Assembly (NCBI RefSeq): GCF_003675875.1
Contig: NZ_RCDI01000003.1
Span: 1 to 64,000, forward strand
Direction: 5' to 3'
Length of the DNA stretch: 64,000 nucleotides
DNA from: Halostella limicola
GTDB lineage: Archaea; Halobacteriota; Halobacteria; Halobacteriales; Natronoarchaeaceae
This document shows, piece after piece, positions 17,224-25,452 of this stretch. Position numbers and translations under genes: made by a program. The first letter of the stretch is position 1; each line of letters begins with the position of its first letter. The notes beneath the pieces are model-generated. The model was not told where the DNA came from. It saw nothing but the letters and a program-made list of their open reading frames with translations, and ran no database searches.

Positions 17224-17359
17224 GCTCGGCCGAAAGATGTCGACGAAAAAAGGGCCTCGTTCGCTCCACTCACCCGCGGTGAAACGGCGCCGAGGCCGTT
17301 GTACGCTCGCGTGATGACCGACTACTGTCGCGTGATGACTACTGTCGTGTGGCGACACC

Positions 17360-17953
17360 TCACTCGGCCGGGTCCCGTAGCTGGAACTCGCGGCGCTCGT
17401 ACACGTCGTTGTCGGCGCTGTCGTCTTTCGGGACGTAGCCGAACGCGCGCCAGTTGTCGCTGGGGTAGACGTGGAGCGACTTGCTCCGGACGGGACTGTA
17501 CACGGCGTGGATCTCGTTCTCCCGCGGGTCGACGACCGCGGGTTCGCCCGGGCGGGTGACCTCCGAGTCGACCACGTCGAAGGTGTACTCGCCGTCGCCG
17601 ACCTCGGTGCGTTCGAGGTTCGCCAGCATGAGGTGGCCCTCGACGAGCACCTCGAAGCAGGGGCGACCGTGGTGCTCGTGGGGCATCAGGGTGTACTCGG
17701 GCGGCCACTCCATGAATCGGATGACGTGCTCGCCGGGGTCGCCGATGACCTTCTCGCGGGTGTACTCGTCCGGCGCGGCGGGGTCGGTGGTGACGTTCTC
17801 GAAGAACCCGTCGCGCTCGACGGCGTCCGCCAGCAGAGCGGGGCCCTCCTCGACGAACGCGTCGTCGCCCTCCGCCAGCAGTTCGCCGAGTTCGTCGTAC
17901 GCTTCGCGAACGATCGGGTTCGGATCCGCTTCAGGCGAACGTTGCCGGATCAT
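17360..17953 (-). CDS. Cupin-fold protein, cysteine dioxygenase-like
   Basis: A 197-residue single-domain cupin. [18 protein letters not shown] (about residues 91-108) gives the first cupin motif with the His metal ligands and Glu; ENEIHAVYS (about 148-156) gives the second His. This layout is closest to the cysteine dioxygenase / thiol dioxygenase branch, which oxidises thiols with Fe(II), but the true substrate is unknown. The ATG at 17953 has GGGGGAG just upstream. It sits on the minus strand between gcvTH and gcvPA-gcvPB, interrupting a cluster that is usually contiguous. Confidence 0.7.
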   Translation of the reverse strand: MIRQRSPEADPNPIVREAYDELGELLAEGDDAFVEEGPALLADAVERDGFFENVTTDPAAPDEYTREKVIGDPGEHVIRFMEWPPEYTLMPHEHHGRPCFEVLVEGHLMLANLERTEVGDGEYTFDVVDSEVTRPGEPAVVDPRENEIHAVYSPVRSKSLHVYPSDNWRAFGYVPKDDSADNDVYERREFQLRDPAE

Positions 17954-18163
17954 ACGCTCCCCCACGATGATTACGGACTTATGCGTTTGGGAAGCAAGGC
18001 CCGGGCGTCCGCTCGGCCGATCCACGGGTCGAACACCCCTCGAACCGGGGATGTGATAAGGGGGCGGACGCAATTACTGCCTACCCGTGCTTTCGACTAC
18101 TTCCCGCGGGTCGCCGCGGGTGACGCCGCATTCTCCCCCGACAGAGGGGGCCCGACCGTAACC

Positions 18164-19504
18164 ATGACCGGACACCACACAGCCACCGGCAGTCCGTTCG
18201 CGCCGCATACGCCAGACGAGACGGCTGAGATGCTCTCGGTCGTCGGCGCTGACGACGTCGACGACCTGTTCGACATCCCCGACCCCGTCCGCTTCGACGG
18301 CGAGTTCGGGATCGAGCAGCGAAGCGAGCGCGCGATCAAGCGCGAACTGCGCGAGACGCTCGGCGAGAACGCCGACCTGACGGAGTTTCTCGGCCGCGGC
18401 CACTACGACCACTACGTGCCGTCGCTCGTGGACCACCTCTCCCTGCGCTCGGAGTTTCTCACCTCGTACACCCAGTACCAGCCCGAGATCACCCAGGGGT
18501 TCCTGCAGGTGCTGTTCGAGTACCAGTCGCTGCTGGTCGAACTGACCGGCCTCGAGATCGCGAACTGCTCGATGTACGACGCCGCGACGGCCCTGGGCGA
18601 GGCCGCGACGCTCGCCGACCGGGTCCGCAGCACCGACGGCCACCGCGTGCTCGTCCCGGAACTGCTCCGCGAGGAGCGCCGCGACGTGCTGGAGAACTAC
18701 GTCGCCGGCACCGAGATGACCGTCGAGACCGTCCCGGACGACGACGGCAACCTCGACATCGACGCCCTGGCGGACCGGATCGACGACGACGTGGTGATGG
18801 TGTACGCCGAGAACCCGACCGTCCGCGGCACGATAGAGGAGTCGCTCGGTCGCATCGCCGACCTCGCGCACGAGCGCGACGCGCTGTTCACGCTCGGCAC
18901 CGACCCCGTGGCGCTCTCGCTACTCAAGCGCCCGGCGGACGTGGGGGTCGACGTGGTCGTCGGCGACGCGAGCGTCCTCGGCCTCCCGACGAGCTACGGG
19001 ATGGGGCTGGGCCTGTTCGCGACGCGGGAGAACTTCGTCCGGCAGGTGCCCGGCCGGCTCGTCGGCGCGAGCGAGGACCGGGCCGGCAACCGGACCTACA
19101 CGCTCACCCTCCAGACCCGAGAGCAGCACATCCGCAAGGAGCGCGCCACGAGCAACATCTGCACGAACCAGGCGTGGGTCGCGCTCCGCACCGCCATCCA
19201 CGCGGCCGACCTCGGCCCGTCCGGCCTGGTCGACCTCGCGGAGACCTGCGTGACGGAAGCGCGGGACCTCGCGGCGGCCGTCGACGACGTCGACGGCGTG
19301 CAGGCTCCGGTTCACGATCGCCATCACTTCCGCGAGTTCGTCGCGCACACCGACCAGCCCGCGCCGGCCGTCGCCGGCGACCTCGAAGCCGAGGGGTACG
19401 CGGTCCACGCGGTCGGCGACCACGAACTGCAGATCTGTGTCACCGACGCTAACGCCGGGCGGGCGGACGAACTGGTCGCGGCGCTCGAGGAGGTGGCGCG
19501 ATGA
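18164..19504 (+). CDS. gcvPA: Glycine dehydrogenase (decarboxylating) subunit 1
   Basis: The 446-residue alpha half of the two-subunit archaeal P protein, a fold-type I PLP-family protein that decarboxylates glycine together with GcvPB. The family motifs [37 protein letters not shown] and SNICTNQAW are present; as expected this subunit lacks the PLP lysine. The ATG at 18164 is chosen over a long 5' extension that lies in the divergent promoter region shared with the cupin gene. Its stop overlaps the gcvPB start (ATGA). Confidence 0.95.
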   Translation: MTGHHTATGSPFAPHTPDETAEMLSVVGADDVDDLFDIPDPVRFDGEFGIEQRSERAIKRELRETLGENADLTEFLGRGHYDHYVPSLVDHLSLRSEFLTSYTQYQPEITQGFLQVLFEYQSLLVELTGLEIANCSMYDAATALGEAATLADRVRSTDGHRVLVPELLREERRDVLENYVAGTEMTVETVPDDDGNLDIDALADRIDDDVVMVYAENPTVRGTIEESLGRIADLAHERDALFTLGTDPVALSLLKRPADVGVDVVVGDASVLGLPTSYGMGLGLFATRENFVRQVPGRLVGASEDRAGNRTYTLTLQTREQHIRKERATSNICTNQAWVALRTAIHAADLGPSGLVDLAETCVTEARDLAAAVDDVDGVQAPVHDRHHFREFVAHTDQPAPAVAGDLEAEGYAVHAVGDHELQICVTDANAGRADELVAALEEVAR

Positions 19505-20928
19505 CCAAATTCGATCAAGCGCGCTGGACGAATGAAGAGGACGACCAGTACGAGCCGTTGCTCTCGGAGAAGGACTCCACGGAGGTCGAGATCGACGGCG
19601 ACTCGCCGCTCCCGGACGACCTCACTCGCGACTCGCTCGAACTGCCGGAACTCTCCGAACCGGAGCTCGCCCGCCACTACACCCGGCTCTCGGAGATGAA
19701 CTACGGCATCGACAGCGGCCCCTACCCGCTGGGGTCCTGCACGATGAAGTACAACCCCAAGTTCACCGAGGACGTGGCGGCCCTGCCCGACGCCGCGGTC
19801 CACCCGGACCGCTCCGAGGGCTCCGTGCAGGGGACGCTCGAACTGCTCCACGGCCTGCAGGACTACCTCGCGCGCATCGGCGGGATGGACGCGGTCACGC
19901 TCCAGCCGCCCGCGGGGGCCGCCGGGGAGTTCACCGGAATCCTCGTCGCGAAGGCGTACCACGAGGCCAACGACGAGGGCCACCGCCACGAGGTTATCGT
20001 CCCCGAGAGCGCCCACGGCACCAACTTCGCCAGCGCCGCGCTGGGGGGCTACGACGTGGTCGAACTCCCCGGCGGCGACGACGGCCGGGTGGACCTCGAC
20101 GCGCTCGAAGCGGCGCTCTCCGAGGACACCGCCGCGCTGATGCTCACGAACCCGAACACGCTAGGGCTCTTCGAGCGCGACATCGAGGAGATCGCCGAGA
20201 TGGTCCACGACGTGGGCGGCCTGCTGTACTACGACGGAGCGAACCTGAACGCCCTGCTCGGCCGCGCCCGCCCCGGCGACATGGGCTTCGACATCATGCA
20301 CTACAACGTCCACAAGACGTTCGCCACGCCCCACGGCGGCGGCGGACCCGGCGCCGGCCCGGTCGGCGTCGTCGCGGACCTCGAACCGTTCCTGCCGACG
20401 CCCCGGGTTCGCGAGGCCGACGACGGGTACGAGCTGTTCGAACCCGAGGAGACCGTCGGGAAGGTCCACGGGTACCAGGGCAACTGGCTCGTCCTCGTGA
20501 AGGCCTACGCCTACATCGCCCGCCTCGGCGACCCCGGCCTGCGCGACGCGAGCGCGAAGGCCGTACTGAACGCGAACTACCTCGGCGAGCGCGTCGACTA
20601 CGACGTGCCGTACGGCCCGTACCACCACGAGTTCGTCGCCAGCGCCGGCGACCAGGACGCCGCCGACGTGGCGAAGCGCATGCTCGACTACGGCGTCCAC
20701 CCGCCGACCACGAAGTGGCCGGAGATCGTCCCCGAGGCGCTGATGACCGAGCCGACGGAGATCGAGAACCGCGAGACGCTCGACCAACTGGCCGCCGCGT
20801 TCAACGCGGTCAGCGTCGAGGACGACGGGACGCTCGCCGCCGCGCCCGAGCGCACCACCGCTCGCCGCATCGATCAGACCTCCGCGGCGCGGGACCTGCG
20901 TCTCTCCTGGCAGTCGCTGGAGGAGTAG
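19501..20928 (+). CDS. gcvPB: Glycine dehydrogenase (decarboxylating) subunit 2
   Basis: The 475-residue catalytic half of the P protein. The PLP-binding lysine is K272 in [18 protein letters not shown], and a glycine-rich loop follows. The N-terminal [12 protein letters not shown] and the C-terminal [16 protein letters not shown] segments are typical. Together with gcvPA, gcvH and gcvT it gives everything except the shared lipoamide dehydrogenase (L protein), which is not in this window. The ATG overlaps the gcvPA stop. Confidence 0.95.
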   Translation: MTKFDQARWTNEEDDQYEPLLSEKDSTEVEIDGDSPLPDDLTRDSLELPELSEPELARHYTRLSEMNYGIDSGPYPLGSCTMKYNPKFTEDVAALPDAAVHPDRSEGSVQGTLELLHGLQDYLARIGGMDAVTLQPPAGAAGEFTGILVAKAYHEANDEGHRHEVIVPESAHGTNFASAALGGYDVVELPGGDDGRVDLDALEAALSEDTAALMLTNPNTLGLFERDIEEIAEMVHDVGGLLYYDGANLNALLGRARPGDMGFDIMHYNVHKTFATPHGGGGPGAGPVGVVADLEPFLPTPRVREADDGYELFEPEETVGKVHGYQGNWLVLVKAYAYIARLGDPGLRDASAKAVLNANYLGERVDYDVPYGPYHHEFVASAGDQDAADVAKRMLDYGVHPPTTKWPEIVPEALMTEPTEIENRETLDQLAAAFNAVSVEDDGTLAAAPERTTARRIDQTSAARDLRLSWQSLEE

Positions 20929-21016
20929 CGCGGCCGAACCGCCGGCCGCGCCCGTTCTCCGGAACTGTTCGCTATCGCCCGCGATCGTTTATCTCGATCC
21001 CCCACGTAATTCCGCC

Positions 21017-21277
21017 GTGCCGATCATCCGCTTCGAGACCGCGGACCGCGACGATCGAACGCAGATCGGCGAGGGGTTGGTCCGATTCGCGGTCGAGGCC
21101 GACCGGCTGGTGACGGGACAGAAAGAGGGGAAGTACTTCCTCCGCCACGGCGACGGCTGCGCGGTCTGTGACGAGGCCGTCGCGGCGGGCGACTCGTTCT
21201 TCTTCGACGCCGACGCCGGCGAGATACTCTGCGAGCGACACGGTCGCGAACGGCGGGCGGGCGAGGCGGAAGGCTAG
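21017..21277 (+). CDS. Small CxxC protein, unknown function
   Basis: An 86-residue soluble acidic protein starting with GTG. GCAVCDEAV (about residues 49-57) and EILCERHGRE (about 69-78) provide three Cys and one His that could bind a single zinc ion. The rest shows no recognised domain. The codon use is typical of the genome and the gene stands alone downstream of gcvPB, so it is probably a real but uncharacterised gene. Confidence 0.5.
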   Translation: MPIIRFETADRDDRTQIGEGLVRFAVEADRLVTGQKEGKYFLRHGDGCAVCDEAVAAGDSFFFDADAGEILCERHGRERRAGEAEG

Positions 21278-21846
21278 GGACGCGACGGACCGACCTGCAG
21301 CGCTCTCCAGTTGCAGCTAACCGCCATCAGGGACGCTGAACCGAGTGTTCGTTTGGAGCTCCGGGGTTCGGCGTGGCGGTCTAATTTGATATAGCTATAT
21401 TCAATTCATCAGGTGGCTGTGGGTCGTCGATCGAGGTCACAGCGAAAGCGAATGCCGATAGGCTGTGCGCGATCGCGGAGTGTATCGGGAAAAACGGCTC
21501 TCGGAGCGTGCTCTAGGTTCGATCGGGGGAACTCGTCGTCTGGCCGGCGTCGGAACCGGAACCGCTTCGCCGTCCGACAGTTCGAAACGATCACCGGCCC
21601 TGGCAGCTGCCGGAGCAACCGAAAAGCGAGCGGAACGCGTCGCGACGACGACCCCGCCCTCGATCGAACGGACTCTGAACGCGTGTCCCCGGGGGTTCGA
21701 CCGCCCGAAACCGGCCTGCGATCCGAGGCGTGCCGTCCCCGAACGGCGTCGCACCGAAGAAGAAGGCGAGGCTGATCGGACGTGAAAACCAAGCCCTCGC
21801 CTGGGGATCGACGGTACGGACGCGAGAATATCCGCTCGTGATCCGG
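21278..21846. other. 569-bp stretch without a convincing gene
   Basis: Open frames here on both strands are Arg/Ser-rich low-complexity translations with no sign of haloarchaeal coding bias. The only notable structure is a perfect 12-bp palindrome, ATATAGCTATAT, at 21389-21400 in a short AT-rich patch. Nothing else was recognised. Confidence 0.4.
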
Positions 21847-22023
21847 TTACGCTTCGGTGTCGGCTTCGCTGGAGTCGATGCCGTTGATCGTGACGAACGC
21901 GTAGTTGCACTCGGGGCAGCGCCACTTCTTCTTCTCGCCGAGGTGCAGGTTCGTGCTCGCGGCTCGCCAGAAGGTGTGGTCCTCCTCGCACGACGGACAG
22001 TAGTGGTCGAGTTCTTGGGCCAT
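21847..22023 (-). CDS. Small zinc-ribbon protein (DUF7838-like)
   Basis: A 58-residue protein with two CxxC knuckles: HYCPSCEEDHTFWR (about residues 6-19) and WRCPECNYAFVTING (about 34-48), which together form a zinc ribbon. This resembles a conserved haloarchaeal family of putative zinc beta-ribbon proteins, DUF7838 as I recall it. The ATG at 22023 is the start at which the conserved MAQELDHYCP begins; the frame opens eleven codons earlier. Possible nucleic-acid or protein contact; function unknown. Confidence 0.7.
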   Translation of the reverse strand: MAQELDHYCPSCEEDHTFWRAASTNLHLGEKKKWRCPECNYAFVTINGIDSSEADTEA

Positions 22024-22224
22024 GTCCGGGCGTTCAGGCGGCGCGATGTTTAACATACTGGTTTCAGACGGCGATCCGCCCCTGGTAAATCACATTTCGA
22101 TATATGCAATCTTGGTTCCGAGGCCCCCTAGGCGGTCGGGCAGCGACGCCTCGTTCGCATAAACGTATCGGTCCGCTGGGGGTCTCGTCAAGGCTTTAGC
22201 CGTTCCTCGTCGTACCGGATAGTC

Positions 22225-22623
22225 ATGTTAGTTGATCTCTATCAGTACAAGCGCGAGGAGGCCGACTTCGACGACGAGCGGACCGCCGGGGAGTCCCAGA
22301 CCGAGGACTCGCTGGACAAGGGCTCGGAAGAGTACTTCGGCGAGGACGTCGAACAGTTCGACGGCGACACCTGGGAGACCGTCGAGCACGAGGGGGATCC
22401 GATCCAGCGCCGGCAGGTGACGGTCTCCGGAGTCACCGCCGTCTCCGTCCCGAGAGAGCCGACGGAGGACGACGATCCGGACCTCCCCGGAAAGACGATC
22501 CAGCTCCGCCTCGGCGGCGGCGTCGAGTACGTCGAGCAGGCGGTGTTCGTGGAAGCGCAGGACTCCAACCCGCAGGGCGAGGAGCCGTCCGGGAAAGTGT
22601 CCGTCGACGACGAGGCGGAGTAA
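22225..22623 (+). CDS. Conserved-looking acidic hypothetical protein
   Basis: A 132-residue, very acidic protein starting MLVDLYQYKREEADF. No motif, signal peptide or membrane segment is seen. The codon use and acidity are typical of real haloarchaeal proteins, and it has a clean ATG. It is unrelated to the transport genes that follow, which have their own promoter. Confidence 0.6.
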   Translation: MLVDLYQYKREEADFDDERTAGESQTEDSLDKGSEEYFGEDVEQFDGDTWETVEHEGDPIQRRQVTVSGVTAVSVPREPTEDDDPDLPGKTIQLRLGGGVEYVEQAVFVEAQDSNPQGEEPSGKVSVDDEAE

Positions 22624-22685
22624 CGTCCGCGGTCGCCCCGCCAGCCTACGTCCACCGTCGGATGTTTCGGACTGCCACGAATAGC

Positions 22686-22715
22686 AACTTTTATCCCGGT
22701 TTAGGCAAGCCTAAA
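22686..22715 (+). promoter_or_regulatory. DtxR-type palindromic operator with TATA box, ABC importer operon
   Basis: TTTAGGCAAGCCTAAA (22700-22715) is a 7+2+7 inverted repeat that fits the DtxR/IdeR/SirR consensus (TTAGGxxxxCCTAA), used by haloarchaeal iron-dependent repressors. It lies directly downstream of the TATA-like ACTTTTATCC (22686-22695), covering the expected transcription start near 22717. Binding there would block transcription, so the operon is likely repressed by metal. Confidence 0.75.
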
Positions 22716-22723
22716 GATAACGC

Positions 22724-22822
22724 ATGAGTGAGATCAGGGAGACGGCGCGGCGTCGCCGCGGGACACCGCGGGCAGTCGAGACGTCGTCCGAGGGCGCCGA
22801 AATCGTCGCGAGCGAGGGCTAA
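22724..22822 (+). CDS. 32-residue leader ORF before the ABC permease gene
   Basis: A short open frame from an ATG seven bases after the predicted transcription start to a TAA six bases before the permease ATG. The product is MSEIRETARRRR followed by 20 polar residues. It sits where such operons often encode the substrate-binding protein. It could be a coupled leader peptide or the remnant of a deleted binding-protein gene; nothing in its sequence decides between them. Confidence 0.35.
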   Translation: MSEIRETARRRRGTPRAVETSSEGAEIVASEG

Positions 22823-22828
22823 CGGGTC

Positions 22829-23941
22829 ATGGCTAGCGATTCGCAAACCGGGGCCGGAGCGGCGGTGCGCGAGCAGCGGTTCGGCTGGTTCGACCGCTCG
22901 CTCGCGGTCGTCGTCGCGGTCAGCACGGCTCTCATCGTCGCGGCCGGCCTCGTGCAGGTCAGTTTCGGCCCGTTCTCGATGACGGTCGTCGAGGCCTGGC
23001 GCGCCGTCTTCGCCCGCGAGGTGATCCTCAACCCCGACGCGTGGCGGGCGTTCGCGTTCGGAACGGAGCTCCCACCGATGTCAAAAGAGAGCGTCATCGC
23101 CTGGAACATGCGCCTCCCGCGGGTGCTCGTCGCGATCGTCGTCGGGGCGGCGCTCGCGGTGTCGGGCGCGATCTTCCAGGCCGTGACGCGGAACGAGCTC
23201 GCCAGCCCGTTCGTGCTAGGGGTGAGTTCCGGCGCGGGGTTCGCGGTGCTCCTCGTGCTCGTCGTGTTCAGCAGCCTGGCGGCGTACCTCCCGCTGTTCG
23301 CCGCGTTCGGCGGCGCGGCGGCGTTCATCGTCGTCTACGCGATCGCCTGGAAGGGCGGGACGAGCCCCGTCCGCCTCGTGCTCGCCGGCGTCATCGTCAA
23401 CATGGTGTTTCACTCCCTGCAGATGGGGGTGTTCTTCTTCGTCGACGACGTCGGCGTCGCCCGGCAGGCCATCGCGTGGACGACGGGGTCGCTGACGGGG
23501 ACCGACTGGGAGGAGGTGCGACTCGCAGCCCCGTGGGCCGCCATCTCGGTCCTTCTCGCCTTCGCCGGGTCGCGACAGCTGAACGTGTTGCTCTTGGGGG
23601 AGGAGACGGCGTCCTCGCTCGGGATGCCCGTCGAGAGGATGCGGTTCGCGCTCTCGGGCGTCGCCATCCTCGCGGCGTCGGCGGCGATCGCCGTCGCCGG
23701 CATCGTCAGCTTCGTCGGCCTGATCGTCCCCCACGTCGTCCGGACGCTGGTCGGGAGCGACTACCGGCGACTGATCGTCGGCTGCGCCTTCGCGGGCCCC
23801 GCGCTGACGGTCACGGCGGACGTCGGCGCGCGCCTCGCGCTCGGGTCCGTGCAGATGCCCGTCGGCATCGTGACGGGGCTGCTCGGCGGGCCCTATTTCC
23901 TCTACCTGATGCGGAGTCAAGAGAAACTGGGTGAACTCTAA
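22829..23941 (+). CDS. FecCD/BtuC-family ABC transporter permease
   Basis: A 370-residue membrane protein of the type II (vitamin B12 / ferric siderophore) importer permease family, with about ten hydrophobic segments. Family motifs are RLPRVLVAIVVGAALAVSGA, FQAVTRNELASPFVLGVSSG and VGLIVPHVVRTLVGSDYRR, the last forming the coupling loop to the ATPase. It is followed one base later by the ATPase gene. The metal-responsive operator upstream argues for a siderophore/iron substrate, while the PduO gene downstream would suit cobalamin; the sequence does not settle this. No binding-protein gene is adjacent. Confidence 0.9.
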   Translation: MASDSQTGAGAAVREQRFGWFDRSLAVVVAVSTALIVAAGLVQVSFGPFSMTVVEAWRAVFAREVILNPDAWRAFAFGTELPPMSKESVIAWNMRLPRVLVAIVVGAALAVSGAIFQAVTRNELASPFVLGVSSGAGFAVLLVLVVFSSLAAYLPLFAAFGGAAAFIVVYAIAWKGGTSPVRLVLAGVIVNMVFHSLQMGVFFFVDDVGVARQAIAWTTGSLTGTDWEEVRLAAPWAAISVLLAFAGSRQLNVLLLGEETASSLGMPVERMRFALSGVAILAASAAIAVAGIVSFVGLIVPHVVRTLVGSDYRRLIVGCAFAGPALTVTADVGARLALGSVQMPVGIVTGLLGGPYFLYLMRSQEKLGEL

Positions 23942-23942
23942 G

Positions 23943-24809
23943 ATGAGCGAACGAATCATACCACGGCGGACGGAGGGGAGCGACGACCGCGAAACGACGG
24001 ACGCGACCGGATCGACCGACGGGAGCGAGTTCGAGGGCGAGGACCTCGTCGTCGGCTACGGCGACGACCCCGTCGTCGACGGGGAGTCGGTCGCCGTTCC
24101 GGCCGGCGAGGTGACGGCGCTCGTCGGGCCGAACGGGAGCGGGAAGAGCACGTTGCTGAAGGCGCTCGCCGACCAGTTGTCCCCCGAGTCCGGGACTGTC
24201 CGGGTGGACGGCCGCGAAGTGCACGACATGGGGACGAAGGAGCTCGCGCGGAAGGTCGGGCTGCTCTCCCAGGAGAACGTCGCGCCGGGGAGCCTGACCG
24301 TGGAGGACCTGGTGGCGCACGGGCGCTACCCTCACCGCGGGACGTTCGAGTCGGTGGACGAGGACGACGTGGCCGCGGTCGACCGCGCCGTCTCGCTGGC
24401 CGGGATCGACCACCTCCGCGACGCCGAGGTGGGCAGTCTCAGCGGCGGACAGAAGCAGCTCGCGTGGATCGCGATGGCGCTGGCACAGGAGACGGACGTC
24501 CTCCTGCTCGACGAGCCGACGACGTTTCTCGACCTGCACCACCAGCTGGAAGTGATGGAGATCGTCGAGACGCTCAGGGACGAGAGCGACACCACCGTCG
24601 TCCTCGTCCTCCACGACATCAGCCAGGCGGCCCGCCACGCCGACCACGTGCTGGCCATGAAAGACGGCGAGATACTCGCCCGCGGCCCGCCGGAGGAGGT
24701 CGTCACGGAGGAGCTGCTGCGGGACGTGTTCCGCGTGGAGGCGACCGTGAACTACTGCATGAACGGGCCGCGGATCGTCCCGCAGAGCGCCTACCACGAC
24801 GAGGAGTAG
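23943..24809 (+). CDS. ABC transporter ATP-binding protein (FepC/BtuD family)
   Basis: A 288-residue ATPase partner of the preceding permease. Walker A is GPNGSGKSTLL (about residues 63-73), the Q-loop is LLSQEN, the signature LSGGQKQLAW, Walker B DVLLLDEPTTFLDL, and the H-loop LVLHDISQA. A polar, acidic extension of about 35 residues precedes the ATPase domain. Substrate as for the permease (iron siderophore or cobalamin). Confidence 0.92.
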   Translation: MSERIIPRRTEGSDDRETTDATGSTDGSEFEGEDLVVGYGDDPVVDGESVAVPAGEVTALVGPNGSGKSTLLKALADQLSPESGTVRVDGREVHDMGTKELARKVGLLSQENVAPGSLTVEDLVAHGRYPHRGTFESVDEDDVAAVDRAVSLAGIDHLRDAEVGSLSGGQKQLAWIAMALAQETDVLLLDEPTTFLDLHHQLEVMEIVETLRDESDTTVVLVLHDISQAARHADHVLAMKDGEILARGPPEEVVTEELLRDVFRVEATVNYCMNGPRIVPQSAYHDEE

Positions 24810-24887
24810 CCGCCGGCGGGGCGCCCAGCGGCCCGGCGATGGGCGTTCGCATTGAAGACTAAGTGGGCCGGGGACGACGGTCACCCC

Positions 24888-25421
24888 ATGAAGATATACA
24901 CCGGTCGCGGCGACGAGGGGAAGACCGACCTGCGAGACATGACCCGCGTCTCCAAGACGAGCCCCCGCATCGAGGCGTACGGGACGGTCGACGAGCTCAA
25001 CGCCCTGATCGGGACCGTCGTGCCGACGGGCCACGACGACGTGGACGAGCAGCTCTCCGGGATGCAGAACCACCTCCACGTGGTGCAGGCGGACCTCGCG
25101 AACCCGGACCCCGACGAGGGCGACCCCGTCGTCCGCGCCGAACACGTCGACGAGGTCGAGGACTGGATCGACTCCTACGACGACGAGCTCGACCCGCTGG
25201 AGCAGTTCGTCCTCCCCGGCGGCTCGGAGCCGGGCGCGCGCCTCCACCACGCGCGGACGGTCTGCCGGCGCGCCGAGCGCCGCGTCGTGGCGCTCGCCGA
25301 AGAAGAGGAGATAAACGGGCAGACCGTCGAGTACCTGAACCGCCTCTCGGACGCGCTGTTCACCCTCGGCCGGGTCGTCAACAAGCGCGAGGGCGTCCGC
25401 GAGGAGAACCCGTCGTACTGA
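24888..25421 (+). CDS. ATP:cob(I)alamin adenosyltransferase, PduO type
   Basis: A 177-residue enzyme that adds the 5'-deoxyadenosyl group of ATP to cob(I)alamin, giving adenosylcobalamin. PduO-type motifs are clear: KIYTGRGDEGKTDL at the N-terminus (ATP site), SPRIEAYGTVDELNA, LPGGSEPGARLHHARTVCRRAER and YLNRLSDALFTLGR. The start is the ATG at 24888. It lies 78 bp after the ATPase gene on the same strand, so it may be part of, or next to, the importer operon. Confidence 0.93.
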   Translation: MKIYTGRGDEGKTDLRDMTRVSKTSPRIEAYGTVDELNALIGTVVPTGHDDVDEQLSGMQNHLHVVQADLANPDPDEGDPVVRAEHVDEVEDWIDSYDDELDPLEQFVLPGGSEPGARLHHARTVCRRAERRVVALAEEEEINGQTVEYLNRLSDALFTLGRVVNKREGVREENPSY

Positions 25422-25452
25422 CCCGTCCGGCCGGATCCCGACGGGGCCGTCG

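Noticed and set aside
21413-21991. Several Arg-rich frames on both strands
   Set aside because: No acidic haloarchaeal signature, no motif, and several overlap each other; treated as intergenic.
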